Below are positions 1 through 6,317 of a DNA stretch of 11,255 bases, piece by piece. The stretch lies in contig CATKFT010000212.1 of the NCBI GenBank assembly GCA_949747745.1, forward strand, positions 1 through 11,255, written 5' to 3'. The translations under genes were made by a program, and so were the position numbers. Source of the stretch: an uncultured Clostridia bacterium. GTDB lineage: Bacteria > Bacillota_A > Clostridia > TANB77 > CAG-508. The first letter of the stretch is position 1. Each line of letters opens with the position of its first letter. The notes beneath the pieces are model-generated. The model saw only the letters and a list, made by a program, of their open reading frames with translations, was not told the DNA's origin and searched no databases.

Positions 1-18
1 CGCTTGACTCTAAATGTT

Positions 19-95
19 TGGTAGCGACGGTGGGACTTGAACCTACGACCTGCCGGGTATGAACCGGATGCTCTAGCCAACTGAGCTACGTCGCC
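19..95 (-). tRNA. tRNA-Met (anticodon CAT)
   Basis: Read on the minus strand, 77 nt fold as a cloverleaf: acceptor stem GGCGACG with CGTCGCT (one G-T pair), D stem GCTC/GAGC, anticodon loop TTCATAC with CAT at 59-61, the TTCAAGT T loop, and an encoded CCA. The acceptor stem closes at 1-72 and the anticodon stem lacks the three G-C pairs at 29-31, so it is an elongator-type Met tRNA, or less likely tRNA-Ile(CAU) that needs lysidine, rather than the initiator. Two stem positions do not pair: U27-C43 in the anticodon stem and A51-C63 in the T stem. Confidence 0.93.
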
Positions 96-118
96 ATATG
101 CTTTTAGTAACGAATATT

Positions 119-147
119 ATTATAATAGTATATCCTATTTTTGTCAA
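119..147 (-). promoter_or_regulatory. Sigma-A promoter of the tRNA-Met gene
   Basis: On the minus strand a perfect TTGACA (142-147) is followed by a 17-bp spacer and a perfect TATAAT (119-124). The -10 box lies 23 bp upstream of the tRNA 5' end. This is full consensus, as expected for a stable RNA gene. Confidence 0.9.
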
Positions 148-150
148 GAT

Positions 151-190
151 AAAACAAAGAAAATAATTTTAAAATTATTTTCTTTGTTTT
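151..190. terminator. 40-bp perfect palindrome, probable terminator
   Basis: The 20 bases at 151-170 are followed without a spacer by their exact reverse complement at 171-190 (key core AAAACAAAG / CTTTGTTTT). It begins 4 bp downstream of the stop codon of the minus-strand gene at 195-515, so on that strand it would form a long A/T hairpin ending in a U-rich arm. It also sits 3 bp from the -35 box of the tRNA promoter, so it may insulate the two units. It lacks the GC-rich core of a classical terminator. Confidence 0.55.
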
Positions 191-194
191 ATAG

Positions 195-515
195 TTAGTC
201 TCCAATTTGACTTTGCTTTTCTTCTTTTTCTACTGTTTTTTCAGTTCTTAGTTGTTCTAATCTTTCTTTTGCAAGTTTTTCTGAAACTGTAGCTTTTGGT
301 GCTATTTTTTCGCTATCATCTAATGATATATATACTTTTGAAACTTCATTTTCTAGTTTAGCAATTTTATTTTTATTTTCAAATGTTCTGATTTCATCTA
401 GTTCTTTGCTTTCTATTATGTCATTAGCTATTTGGTCATTTACACTAAGTGCTTTTCCAATATTAATTAAACTTTCTATAAAATTTCTCATTTTTGATTT
501 TCTAACTTGATTCAT
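195..515 (-). CDS. Small charged hypothetical protein, 106 aa
   Basis: I do not recognise this protein. It is highly charged, with no signal peptide or membrane segment. Residues about 35-100 are rich in Glu, Lys, Leu and Ile and look helical, possibly coiled-coil, and the last 25 residues are mostly Lys, Glu and Gln. It has its own promoter (579-607) and ends at a palindrome, so it is probably monocistronic. The start is uncertain. The good Shine-Dalgarno GAGAGGTG (542-549) lies about 26 nt from the ATG, too far for normal use, and an in-frame TAG excludes an upstream start. A small inverted repeat CTAAG/CTTAG (521-536) lies between them and could shorten the gap when folded. An alternative start is Met9 (MRNFIES). 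AT-rich codon use resembles the core genes, so it looks native. Confidence 0.6.
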   Translation of the reverse strand: MNQVRKSKMRNFIESLINIGKALSVNDQIANDIIESKELDEIRTFENKNKIAKLENEVSKVYISLDDSEKIAPKATVSEKLAKERLEQLRTEKTVEKEEKQSQIGD

Positions 516-578
516 ATTTTTCTAAGTTTTACCTTAGATTTTTCACCTCTCTTATTTTTTATAAACAAATCTATTTCT

Positions 579-607
579 AGTTTACCATAAATAGGCAAAA
601 AAATCAA
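579..607 (-). promoter_or_regulatory. Promoter of the 106-aa gene
   Basis: On the minus strand TTGATT (602-607) is followed by a 17-bp spacer and TAAACT (579-584), with TG one base before the -10 box (extended -10). It lies about 65 bp upstream of the ATG. Divergent from the promoter at 652-680. Confidence 0.6.
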
Positions 608-651
608 GGTTTTTAGAAAAAATTTTAATTCTAGGAAAATTTACATAAAGT

Positions 652-680
652 TTGCAATTTGTATAGTAATATGCTATAAT
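652..680 (+). promoter_or_regulatory. Promoter of the two-pass membrane protein gene
   Basis: TTGCAA (652-657), a 17-bp spacer and a perfect TATAAT (675-680) preceded by TGC, an extended -10. A transcript from about 687 gives a roughly 70-nt leader before the ATG at 759. Confidence 0.7.
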
Positions 681-689
681 ATAAAAAGT

Positions 690-738
690 TTATGGGAAAG
701 ACCATAACTGTAACTAATAATATCTGCTAAGTAGCAGA
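690..738 (+). promoter_or_regulatory. Two leader hairpins / operator-like palindrome
   Basis: The leader holds two inverted repeats: TTATGG/CCATAA (690-695, 702-707; loop GAAAGA) and the 6-bp TCTGCT/AGCAGA (723-728, 733-738; loop AAGT). The second ends 11 nt before the AGGAGAG ribosome binding site, so it could act on translation as RNA or be a 16-bp operator as DNA. It matches no riboswitch class I know. Confidence 0.4.
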
Positions 739-758
739 AAATTAAAAAGGAGAGAAAA

Positions 759-1475
759 ATGAAAAAAACAAACAAGAAACATGATGACCGGACAAAAAAG
801 ACATTCTTAGACTGGTACAAAGAAGACCAGGCTACCAAGAAAAAGGCAGCAAAATCAGTATGGTTTTGGTATATGCCTATGGTGGGCTTGTTCATAATTG
901 TAGCAAATTTGCTGGTAACCGAAAAAATCGGAGAAGGGGCATTTAGCTACAATGAAGCTACATATGAAGAGCTTTCATATGCAATCGAACAAAGTATATA
1001 CCAGGTACATTCAGAAGATGGGGAGTTTGAAGCTGCGGGAATTGACGAAGTAAAGTTAAAAGAACTTGTTGATAACTTTACAAGAGAATATGAAGCCGGT
1101 GGCGTTTCAAGTCTGAAATGTACTAAGAAGGATGGATACTTTGTTGCCGAATTTACTGTGGAATTAGATGATTCATATAACATACTCGAAACTGTAAAGA
1201 ATTTTAATTCAAGAGGTGAGTATGTTGATGCCTACAGAGGAACAGTACTTTTCTGGACATGTGTTTTAGGTATAGGAACATGGATCTTTATTGGGTTAGT
1301 TGGAATAATCAGCCTGAAAACTATTGTATCTGTATGTAAAGTTTTCGGAAAAAAGAGCCCTAATGATATTGAGCAAACTGAAAACCAAAAAGTAACTGAA
1401 AGCGGAGACGAAAATGGAAAAGAGGAAACAAAGCTTGAAGTTTTGGGCGGAAACGAAAGTGTGAAAACAGCATAA
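759..1475 (+). CDS. Two-pass membrane protein of unknown function, 238 aa
   Basis: I do not recognise the family. The start is well supported: AGGAGAG lies six bases before the ATG. A very basic cytoplasmic N-terminus (residues 1-32) precedes TM1 (about 33-53). A mostly acidic, probably extracytoplasmic domain follows (about 54-160), then TM2 (about 162-186) and an acidic, disordered-looking tail (195-238) rich in Glu, Lys and Asn. The gene has its own promoter and a strong terminator, so it is a single unit. Codon use differs from the wall cluster: GCC, ACC, GGC, CTG and CAG are common, suggesting acquisition from a less AT-rich source. Codon 11 is CGG followed by A, the same tetramer that interrupts three genes downstream. 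Here the zero frame must be read: skipping the C would hit TAG six codons later. Confidence 0.75.
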   Translation: MKKTNKKHDDRTKKTFLDWYKEDQATKKKAAKSVWFWYMPMVGLFIIVANLLVTEKIGEGAFSYNEATYEELSYAIEQSIYQVHSEDGEFEAAGIDEVKLKELVDNFTREYEAGGVSSLKCTKKDGYFVAEFTVELDDSYNILETVKNFNSRGEYVDAYRGTVLFWTCVLGIGTWIFIGLVGIISLKTIVSVCKVFGKKSPNDIEQTENQKVTESGDENGKEETKLEVLGGNESVKTA

Positions 1476-1525
1476 AAAAGTACTAAAATATTGTTTGAAA
1501 TTTTTTATTTAAGTTATCTCTAAAC

Positions 1526-1558
1526 AAAAAGCCTCTAAGTGGTTGCTTGAGGCTTTTT
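1526..1558 (+). terminator. Intrinsic terminator of the two-pass membrane protein gene
   Basis: AAAAAGCCTC (1526-1535) pairs with GAGGCTTTTT (1549-1558). AAG/CTT inside the loop extends the stem past one bulged T. The 3' arm ends in five T. Being symmetrical with five A on the left, it can also stop minus-strand transcripts. Confidence 0.88.
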
Positions 1559-1586
1559 GCTATTAAAAATGACTTTAATATTGAAG

Positions 1587-1636
1587 CTTATAGAAACCTA
1601 ATATATTTAACTTAAAATATATTAGGTTTCTATAAG
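1587..1636. repeat. 22-bp perfect inverted repeat with 6-nt loop
   Basis: The 22 bases at 1587-1608 (starting CTTATAGAAACC) are exactly complementary to 1615-1636 (ending GGTTTCTATAAG) around the loop AACTTA. It lies between two real terminators, so a third terminator is not obviously needed. There is no open reading frame and no recognisable target-site duplication. It could be a small palindromic mobile-type repeat or a very stable 3' hairpin. Confidence 0.8.
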
Positions 1637-1687
1637 AATAGATTTAGTTTTTATAATTTAAAAAATATATTTTTTATAAAAATAAAG

Positions 1688-1712
1688 CAGTGCAATCAAT
1701 TAGATTACACTG
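1688..1712 (-). terminator. Bidirectional terminator, mainly for the SleB-type gene
   Basis: CAGTGCAATC (1688-1697) pairs with GATTACACTG (1703-1712) with one mismatch around the loop AATTA. On the minus strand it is followed by CTTTATTTTTAT and lies 35 bp past the stop codon of the hydrolase gene. On the plus strand it is followed by TTATTTTTT, so it can work in both directions between the convergent genes. Confidence 0.75.
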
Positions 1713-1747
1713 TTATTTTTTAGAAGTGTTTATTTTGCAAAAAGTAC

Positions 1748-2764
1748 TTAATAATAACAAAAAATATTTTTAGTTTTGACATCTGAATTCCAAACTTTTC
1801 CTTGTTTAAAAAGAGCTTGATAAACTACATTATCTGGCATACCTGTTTCAACATTTCCGCGTAAATAATATTCAACATTTTTTCTTGTTTCATCAGATGG
1901 TGTCAGATTAATGGTTCCATTTATAACAGGCTCGTACTGCCCAGAAGCATAAACTACATCATATAGAGTGTTTGGAAAATTTGGATGCTTAATACGATTT
2001 TCTATTGAATTTGCTACGAAGTATTGTTCCATTGCGGAACAGTTTCCTGATTCTGCAAATACAATATGACACATTAAATCGTAGTATTCTTCAAAAAGTT
2101 CATCTGCAATCCGTTTTGCGTCAATATAGTAATTGTAAAACATCTCTTCATCCTCACTATAAGTTAACTTTTTAGAGGATACTGTTTCAAAATCTGCTAA
2201 AAATAATTTATTAAATTCATCATATTTTTCCTGATATATAGAAAGAAATTTTGGAATTTCTAATATTTTACCTAAATAACCTTGGTATTTTTCTTCATAT
2301 AAGGAAATATATTGTTGAATTTCTGAAATTTTTTGCTTGTATGTATCATAAGTTTCTTCAAGCAAATTAAAATTTCGATTTGCTATGCTACATACTGGTG
2401 CATTTACAACATTTTCATAAAGAACTGAAATTTCTTCTCTTAGAGTTTCTATTTCTGAAAAGCAAGAAGAGATTTCATTATAGTCTTCTTTTAATTCAAG
2501 CATACTCTCTTTGGATGGAATTACGATTTTGTTAGAGCTAATTATAAAATCAGCATCAGAAGAAGCTATGTTTTCTTTACTATTTGCCTCTGAAGCATTG
2601 GAAAACGCACGAGCATAATTAGCTGTAGTTACTGAATATTCTAAAGTTTCAGTACTTTTACTAGATTTTAATACATGAATTAAATAAATGGTAACAACTG
2701 TGATTACGACTGTGAAATACAGAAGATAAAATAAATTCAAAGAATTCATTTTTAAACGTTTCAT
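1748..2764 (-). CDS. Membrane-anchored SleB/CwlJ-type cell wall hydrolase, 338 aa
   Basis: Residues about 228-338 match the Hydrolase_2 (SleB/CwlJ) fold, peptidoglycan lytic enzymes known from spore cortex breakdown. The visible motif is HIVFAESGN, whose Glu238 is the expected catalytic acid, followed by ENRIKHPNFPNT, TLYDVVYASGQYEP and a terminal NIFCYY. An N-terminal membrane anchor (about 10-31) is followed by a long Glu/Tyr-rich helical stalk (about 85-215, likely coiled coil), so the catalytic domain would sit outside the membrane facing the wall. This architecture is unlike a typical secreted SleB, and the window has no sign of a ypeB partner. The start ATG has AGGAGAA nine bases upstream. 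Codon 218 is an in-frame CGG followed by A, read in the normal frame because the domain continues. A role in growth-time wall remodelling is as likely as germination. Confidence 0.82.
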   Translation of the reverse strand: MKRLKMNSLNLFYLLYFTVVITVVTIYLIHVLKSSKSTETLEYSVTTANYARAFSNASEANSKENIASSDADFIISSNKIVIPSKESMLELKEDYNEISSCFSEIETLREEISVLYENVVNAPVCSIANRNFNLLEETYDTYKQKISEIQQYISLYEEKYQGYLGKILEIPKFLSIYQEKYDEFNKLFLADFETVSSKKLTYSEDEEMFYNYYIDAKRIADELFEEYYDLMCHIVFAESGNCSAMEQYFVANSIENRIKHPNFPNTLYDVVYASGQYEPVINGTINLTPSDETRKNVEYYLRGNVETGMPDNVVYQALFKQGKVWNSDVKTKNIFCYY

Positions 2765-2816
2765 TTTTAAGTTCTCCTCTCAAAATCTTTAGATGTAATT
2801 AGAATTTTAATTTATA

Positions 2817-2938
2817 ATAAAAGCATAATTTGCTGTTAAAAAAAGTAATTTAATATTTAGATAAAAGCATAGTTTGCTATTAAAAAGTAATTTAATTTAA
2901 CATTTAGATAAAAGCATAATTTGCTATTAAAAAATAAT
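2817..2938 (-). repeat. Three tandem hairpin repeats in the hydrolase leader
   Basis: Three copies begin at 2817, 2861 and 2908 (periods 44 and 47 bp; the third is shortened). Each starts ATAAAAGCATA, then a TTTGCT element, then an A/T tail with TAATTTAA. In every copy AGCA and TGCT are complementary around five bases, so each can form a small hairpin. They lie within the predicted leader RNA, 50-175 nt upstream of the hydrolase ATG. Copies 1 and 2 are close but not identical, so the duplication is not brand new. Confidence 0.85.
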
Positions 2939-3045
2939 TAAACAAACTAATATATAAATTGAAAGCTTAAAAATAGTGTTTAAATACTTAAAACATGTAA
3001 AATTTGCAACTTTAAAATATAAAAATTAAGTATTTTTACTTAAAA

Positions 3046-3057
3046 CTTCTCCTTTCT
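3046..3057 (-). promoter_or_regulatory. Shine-Dalgarno-like motif without a start codon (5' stabiliser candidate)
   Basis: On the minus strand AGAAAGGAGAAG occurs about 12 nt after the predicted transcription start, with no ATG, GTG or TTG at usable spacing. It resembles the STAB-SD elements of Bacillus leaders, where a bound 30S subunit protects the mRNA 5' end from RNase J. That role is inferred. Confidence 0.45.
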
Positions 3058-3074
3058 AAATTAATATAGGCATA

Positions 3075-3104
3075 ATTATAACATAAAATGTAAATTAATG
3101 TCAA
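3075..3104 (-). promoter_or_regulatory. Promoter of the SleB-type hydrolase gene
   Basis: On the minus strand a perfect TTGACA (3099-3104), an 18-bp spacer and a perfect TATAAT (3075-3080) with TG one base upstream (extended -10). It implies a leader of about 300 nt before the ATG at 2764. There is no other promoter of this quality in between. Confidence 0.75.
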
Positions 3105-3294
3105 TCTTATGGAAATTTTCTTGGCACAGTCTACTTAAAACAATAGAAATGGCAGTAAAGCTGACTATGAGGCTTAAAACTAATTCATATATATATGTTA
3201 TATTTTTATTAAACTGTAATAAAATAATAAAAAAACATTACAAAACCTATACAAATTTTAAATTTAGTTATATAATAAAAACGAAAAATTATAA
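3105..3294 (+). other. Non-coding gap between divergent hydrolase and murE units
   Basis: No credible gene. A 69-codon frame from 3098 has no ribosome binding site, crosses the murE promoter and overlaps murE, so I do not call it. The block 3105-3180 is less AT-rich than its flanks and could be a gene relic or structured RNA. I recognise nothing specific in it. Confidence 0.5.
3248..3276 (+). promoter_or_regulatory. Promoter of murE
   Basis: TATACA (3248-3253; four of six consensus), a 17-bp spacer and a perfect TATAAT (3271-3276), 20 bp before the GGAGG ribosome binding site of murE. Confidence 0.6.
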
Positions 3295-3309
3295 GTGGAG
3301 GGCATGATA

Positions 3310-4791
3310 ATGAATTTAAAAGAAATTTTAGTGGGAATAGACGGAATAAAGGGAAAAGGAGATATAGATTTAGATATTACAAATGTAGATTCTGATTCAA
3401 GAAATATAAAAGAAAATGGTATGTTTGTAGCAATTAATGGCTATGAAACAGATGGAGCAAAATATATAGACGATGCAATTAAAAATGGAGCAAAAGTTAT
3501 AATGGTAGACAAAAATGTAGAAATAAAGAAACTTAATATACCAGAAAACACTACTTTAATTGTAGTACCAGATACAAGAATTGCTCTTGCAGTTTGTGCT
3601 TGTAATTTTTACGATAATCCATCAAGAAAGTTTAAATTAATAGGAGTTACAGGAACAAAGGGAAAAACAACAACAACATTTATGATAAAGAAAATTTTAG
3701 AAAAGCAAGGAAAAAAAGTAGGTTTAATTGGAACAATTGCAACATATATAGGAGATAAAAAAATAGAAGATAGTGCTAGAACAACACCAGAAAGTATAAA
3801 ATTGCAAAAAATATTTGCTAAAATGGTAGAAGAAAAAGTGGATATAGTTGTTATGGAAGTATCTTCTCAAAGTCTAAAATTAAATAGAGTGTTAGGTTCA
3901 GATTTTGATATAGGAGTATTTACAAACTTTTCACAAGAACATATTAGTAAAAATGAACATCCAGATATGGAAGACTACTTTAATTCTAAAATGAAATTAT
4001 TTGATATGTGTAAAATAGCTTTTACGAATGCAGATGATATATATGGTGCAAAACTTGCAAAACTTATAAAAACACCAGAGATAACAACATATGGAATAGA
4101 TAACTTTTGCCATATTCTTGCAAAAGATATAACAATTACAAATGCATATGTTGATTTTAAAGTAAAAATAGAAAATAGAAATGAAAGAGTAAAAACATGT
4201 ATACCTGGAAGATTTAGTGTATATAACTCACTTGCAGCAATATGTGTAGCTACAAAGCTTGGAGCTAATGCTGAACAAATAAAAGAAGCATTACAAGAAG
4301 TAAGAGTTCCAGGAAGAAGTGAACTTGTAGATAATAAAAAAGAATTGACAATAATGATAGATTATGCACATACACCAGAAAGCCTAGAAAGCATATTACA
4401 AGCAGTAAAATCATATACAAAAGGAAAAGTAATATCAGTATTCGGATGTGGAGGAGATAGAGATAATATAAAACGTCCATTAATGGGAGAAGTATCTGGA
4501 AGAGTTGCAGATTATACAATAATTACAAGTGATAATCCGAGAACAGAAAAACCAGAGGAAATAGTTTATGATATAGAAGTAGGAATAAAAAAGACTAAAG
4601 GTCAATATACATGTATAGTAGATAGGAAAGAAGCAATAAAAGAGGCAATAAAAATGGCAACAAAAAATGATATAATTGTACTTGCAGGGAAAGGACATGA
4701 GCCATATCAAGAAATAGACCACGAAAAGTATCCATTTGATGAAAGAGTTATTGTAAAAGAAATAATTGAAAAAATGCAAGATAAAAAGTAA
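3310..4791 (+). CDS. murE: UDP-MurNAc-tripeptide synthetase, meso-DAP type (MurE)
   Basis: Cytoplasmic ATP-dependent ligase that adds the third residue to UDP-MurNAc-L-Ala-D-Glu; 493 aa, normal length. Domains in order: UDP-precursor domain (1-105), central ATPase domain (about 110-335), C-terminal Rossmann-like domain (340-493). Visible motifs: P-loop TGTKGKTT (114-121), TTPES (158-162), MEVSSQSL (182-189), NSKMKLF with the likely carbamylated Lys227, VPGRSELV, DYAHTPESL (351-359), FGCGGDRD (378-385) and GKGHEPYQ (460-467). SDNPR (407-411) is the signature of meso-diaminopimelate rather than lysine selection. GGAGG (3297-3301) is eight bases from the ATG at 3310; GTG 3295 and ATG 3304 overlap or crowd it. 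No in-frame CGG occurs. The frame is intact, unlike the three wall genes downstream. Confidence 0.95.
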   Translation: MNLKEILVGIDGIKGKGDIDLDITNVDSDSRNIKENGMFVAINGYETDGAKYIDDAIKNGAKVIMVDKNVEIKKLNIPENTTLIVVPDTRIALAVCACNFYDNPSRKFKLIGVTGTKGKTTTTFMIKKILEKQGKKVGLIGTIATYIGDKKIEDSARTTPESIKLQKIFAKMVEEKVDIVVMEVSSQSLKLNRVLGSDFDIGVFTNFSQEHISKNEHPDMEDYFNSKMKLFDMCKIAFTNADDIYGAKLAKLIKTPEITTYGIDNFCHILAKDITITNAYVDFKVKIENRNERVKTCIPGRFSVYNSLAAICVATKLGANAEQIKEALQEVRVPGRSELVDNKKELTIMIDYAHTPESLESILQAVKSYTKGKVISVFGCGGDRDNIKRPLMGEVSGRVADYTIITSDNPRTEKPEEIVYDIEVGIKKTKGQYTCIVDRKEAIKEAIKMATKNDIIVLAGKGHEPYQEIDHEKYPFDERVIVKEIIEKMQDKK

Positions 4792-5116
4792 AATAATTTA
4801 TAAAATGAAGATTAAAGATTATAGTATAGAACTAAAATGTGAATTAAAACATAAATGTAAATATAAATATTTTATAGAATAGAATTAAAGTTGAAAAAAT
4901 ATAAAGACATATTGAAAAAATATATTCTTCATGGAAAAGAATTTAAAAAGACAAAGACATAGTATTTTAAATATTAATAGTAAAATATAAATAGATATAT
5001 TGCAAAATATATTAATAATAAAATATAGATAGAAATATAAAAGTAGAACAAAAGCTAATATAAAAATAAATTAGAATAAACAATATGTTTATCTAAAATA
5101 ATGAAGGGTGAGAAAT
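4792..5116 (+). repeat. AT-rich non-coding gap with imperfect repeats (expected place of murF)
   Basis: No open frame of significance and no conserved motif. The plus strand is unusually A-rich. A 27-bp unit at 4971-4997 recurs at 5009-5035 with three mismatches, and a similar ATATTG..AAATATATT segment is seen near 4905 and 4995. In many Firmicutes murF or mraY follows murE directly. Here about 310 bp of low-complexity DNA separates murE from mraY. It could be a decayed murF or a long mraY leader. Confidence 0.6.
5071..5096 (+). promoter_or_regulatory. Hairpin upstream of the mraY ribosome binding site
   Basis: TTAG-ATAAACA (5071-5074, 5076-5082) pairs with TGTTTAT-CTAA (5086-5096) around the 3-nt loop ATA with one bulged A. 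It ends eight bases before the AAGGGTGAG ribosome binding site of mraY, so it could influence initiation. Confidence 0.45.
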
Positions 5117-6098
5117 TTGAATTATTTTCAAATAAAAATACTATTATTATCCTTTATGGCAACAGTTATTTTAGGAATAATTGCAATACCAATTTTAAGA
5201 AAATTAAAGGTAGGTCAAATTGAAAGAGAAGATGGACCACAAACGCATTTATCAAAACAGGGTACACCAACAATGGGAGGAGTAATTCTAGCATTATCAA
5301 TTGTGATATTAATAGTATTTGTATTTTTAAGTTATGCAAGTGATCAATTAGAGCTTGCCAAAAAACTAATACCACTTACGTTATTAACAGTAGGATTTGG
5401 GCTAATAGGATTTATAGACGATATGAAAAAATTAGTATTTCATAATACGAAAGGTTTAAAACCAGCATACAAAATGATAGGGTTACTTACAATAGCAGTA
5501 ATATATGTAATTTATATAATAAAAATAATAAATTTAGGAACAGACACATTTATACCAATACTAAAGATAAATATTACTTTACCAATCTGGATATATATAC
5601 CATTTGCAATATTTGTAATACTTGGAACAACAAATGCTATAAATTTAACAGACCGGAGTAGATGGATTATGTCCAACAGTATCAGCAATAATAATAACAT
5701 GCCTAACAGTAATAGGTATAATATATGATATAAAAGAGGTAGTAATATTTGGAACTATAGTAATAGGAGCATGTCTTGGATTTTTACTATTTAACATGCA
5801 TCCAGCAAAAGTATTTATGGGAGATACAGGTTCACTATTGCTAGGTGGTGTAATTGTTGCATTAGCATTATACTTAAAAATACCATTTATTTTAATAATT
5901 ATAGCACTAATTCCAGTATTAGAAACAGTATCTGTAATATTACAAGTACTATATTTTAAAAGAACAGGAAACAGAATATTTAAAATGGCACCATTACATC
6001 ACCATTTTGAATTATCTGGTTGGGGAGAAAATAAAGTAGTATCAGTATTTAGTATAATTACACTAATACTTTGCATTATAGGACTGTTTACTATATAA
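5117..6098 (+). CDS. mraY: Phospho-MurNAc-pentapeptide translocase (MraY), interrupted by a +1 CGGA site
   Basis: Integral membrane enzyme that moves phospho-MurNAc-pentapeptide to undecaprenyl phosphate (lipid I). The 5' part shows GTPTMGG (49-55), the catalytic pair IDD (100-102) and [11 protein letters not shown]. The 3' part shows [19 protein letters not shown] and APLHHHFE. The zero frame runs to TGA at 5728 after NLTD. Skipping C5654 gives NLTDGVDGL, the catalytic loop, and an open frame to 6098. Joined length is 326 aa, as in Bacillus. The TTG start is chosen because AAGGGTGAG (5105-5112) lies at usable spacing; GTG 5108 lies inside that motif. Read without recoding, the product lacks the catalytic loop and everything after it. 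Either recoding is used or the base is an error; a pseudogene is unlikely because both halves are perfectly conserved. Confidence 0.92.
5651..5657 (+). other. +1 frameshift site in mraY: GAC CGG A
   Basis: Codon 180 is CGG (5654-5656) followed by A, after GAC (Asp179). Reading GAC, skipping C and reading GGA joins NLTD to GVDGL exactly at the expected glycine. No residue is lost or gained relative to the family. Confidence 0.85.
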
Positions 6099-6317
6099 TA
6101 ATAGTTTTATAAAAGTTCGAACTATTCTAGCATGAAAATAGTATATATTTTATTTTAGAAAGGAAAAGAGTATAGTCAGAAAGGTAATACATGTTATGTG
6201 TTTGAGTACTTGAAATGGAGAAAAGATATATTACTATTTGGAAGTGGATGTGAAAGTATATAATCGTGAATAATAAAGAATACAAAATTCTTTAATTTTA
6301 AGAAAGGGGAGAACTAA
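6099..6317 (+). other. Non-coding gap between mraY and ftsW (expected place of murD)
   Basis: No gene is visible. Just after the mraY stop, AATAGTT/AACTATT (6100-6106, 6120-6126) can form a weak hairpin. Two AGAAAGG motifs (6158-6164 and 6179-6185) resemble ribosome binding sites, but the second leads only to a four-codon frame. A TATAAT at 6259-6264 lacks a convincing -35 box. In many Firmicutes murD lies here. Confidence 0.5.

Noticed and set aside
690..738. Known riboswitch upstream of the gene at 759
   Set aside because: The two small hairpins lack the conserved cores of the c-di-GMP, purine, fluoride, preQ1 or SAM classes as far as I can tell by eye.
2817..2938. CRISPR array
   Set aside because: Repeats are contiguous degenerate tandem units with no unique spacers of constant length, and no cas gene is near.
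19..3104. Genomic island inserted at tRNA-Met
   Set aside because: Islands usually join the 3' end of a tRNA, here at position 19 facing away from the accessory genes; no integrase and no attachment-site repeat is seen.
3098..3307. 69-codon open frame upstream of murE
   Set aside because: No ribosome binding site, contains the murE promoter and overlaps the murE ribosome binding site; AT-rich filler translation.
3295..3309. GTG 3295 or ATG 3304 as murE start
   Set aside because: GTG overlaps and ATG 3304 crowds the GGAGG ribosome binding site; ATG 3310 has the normal eight-base gap.
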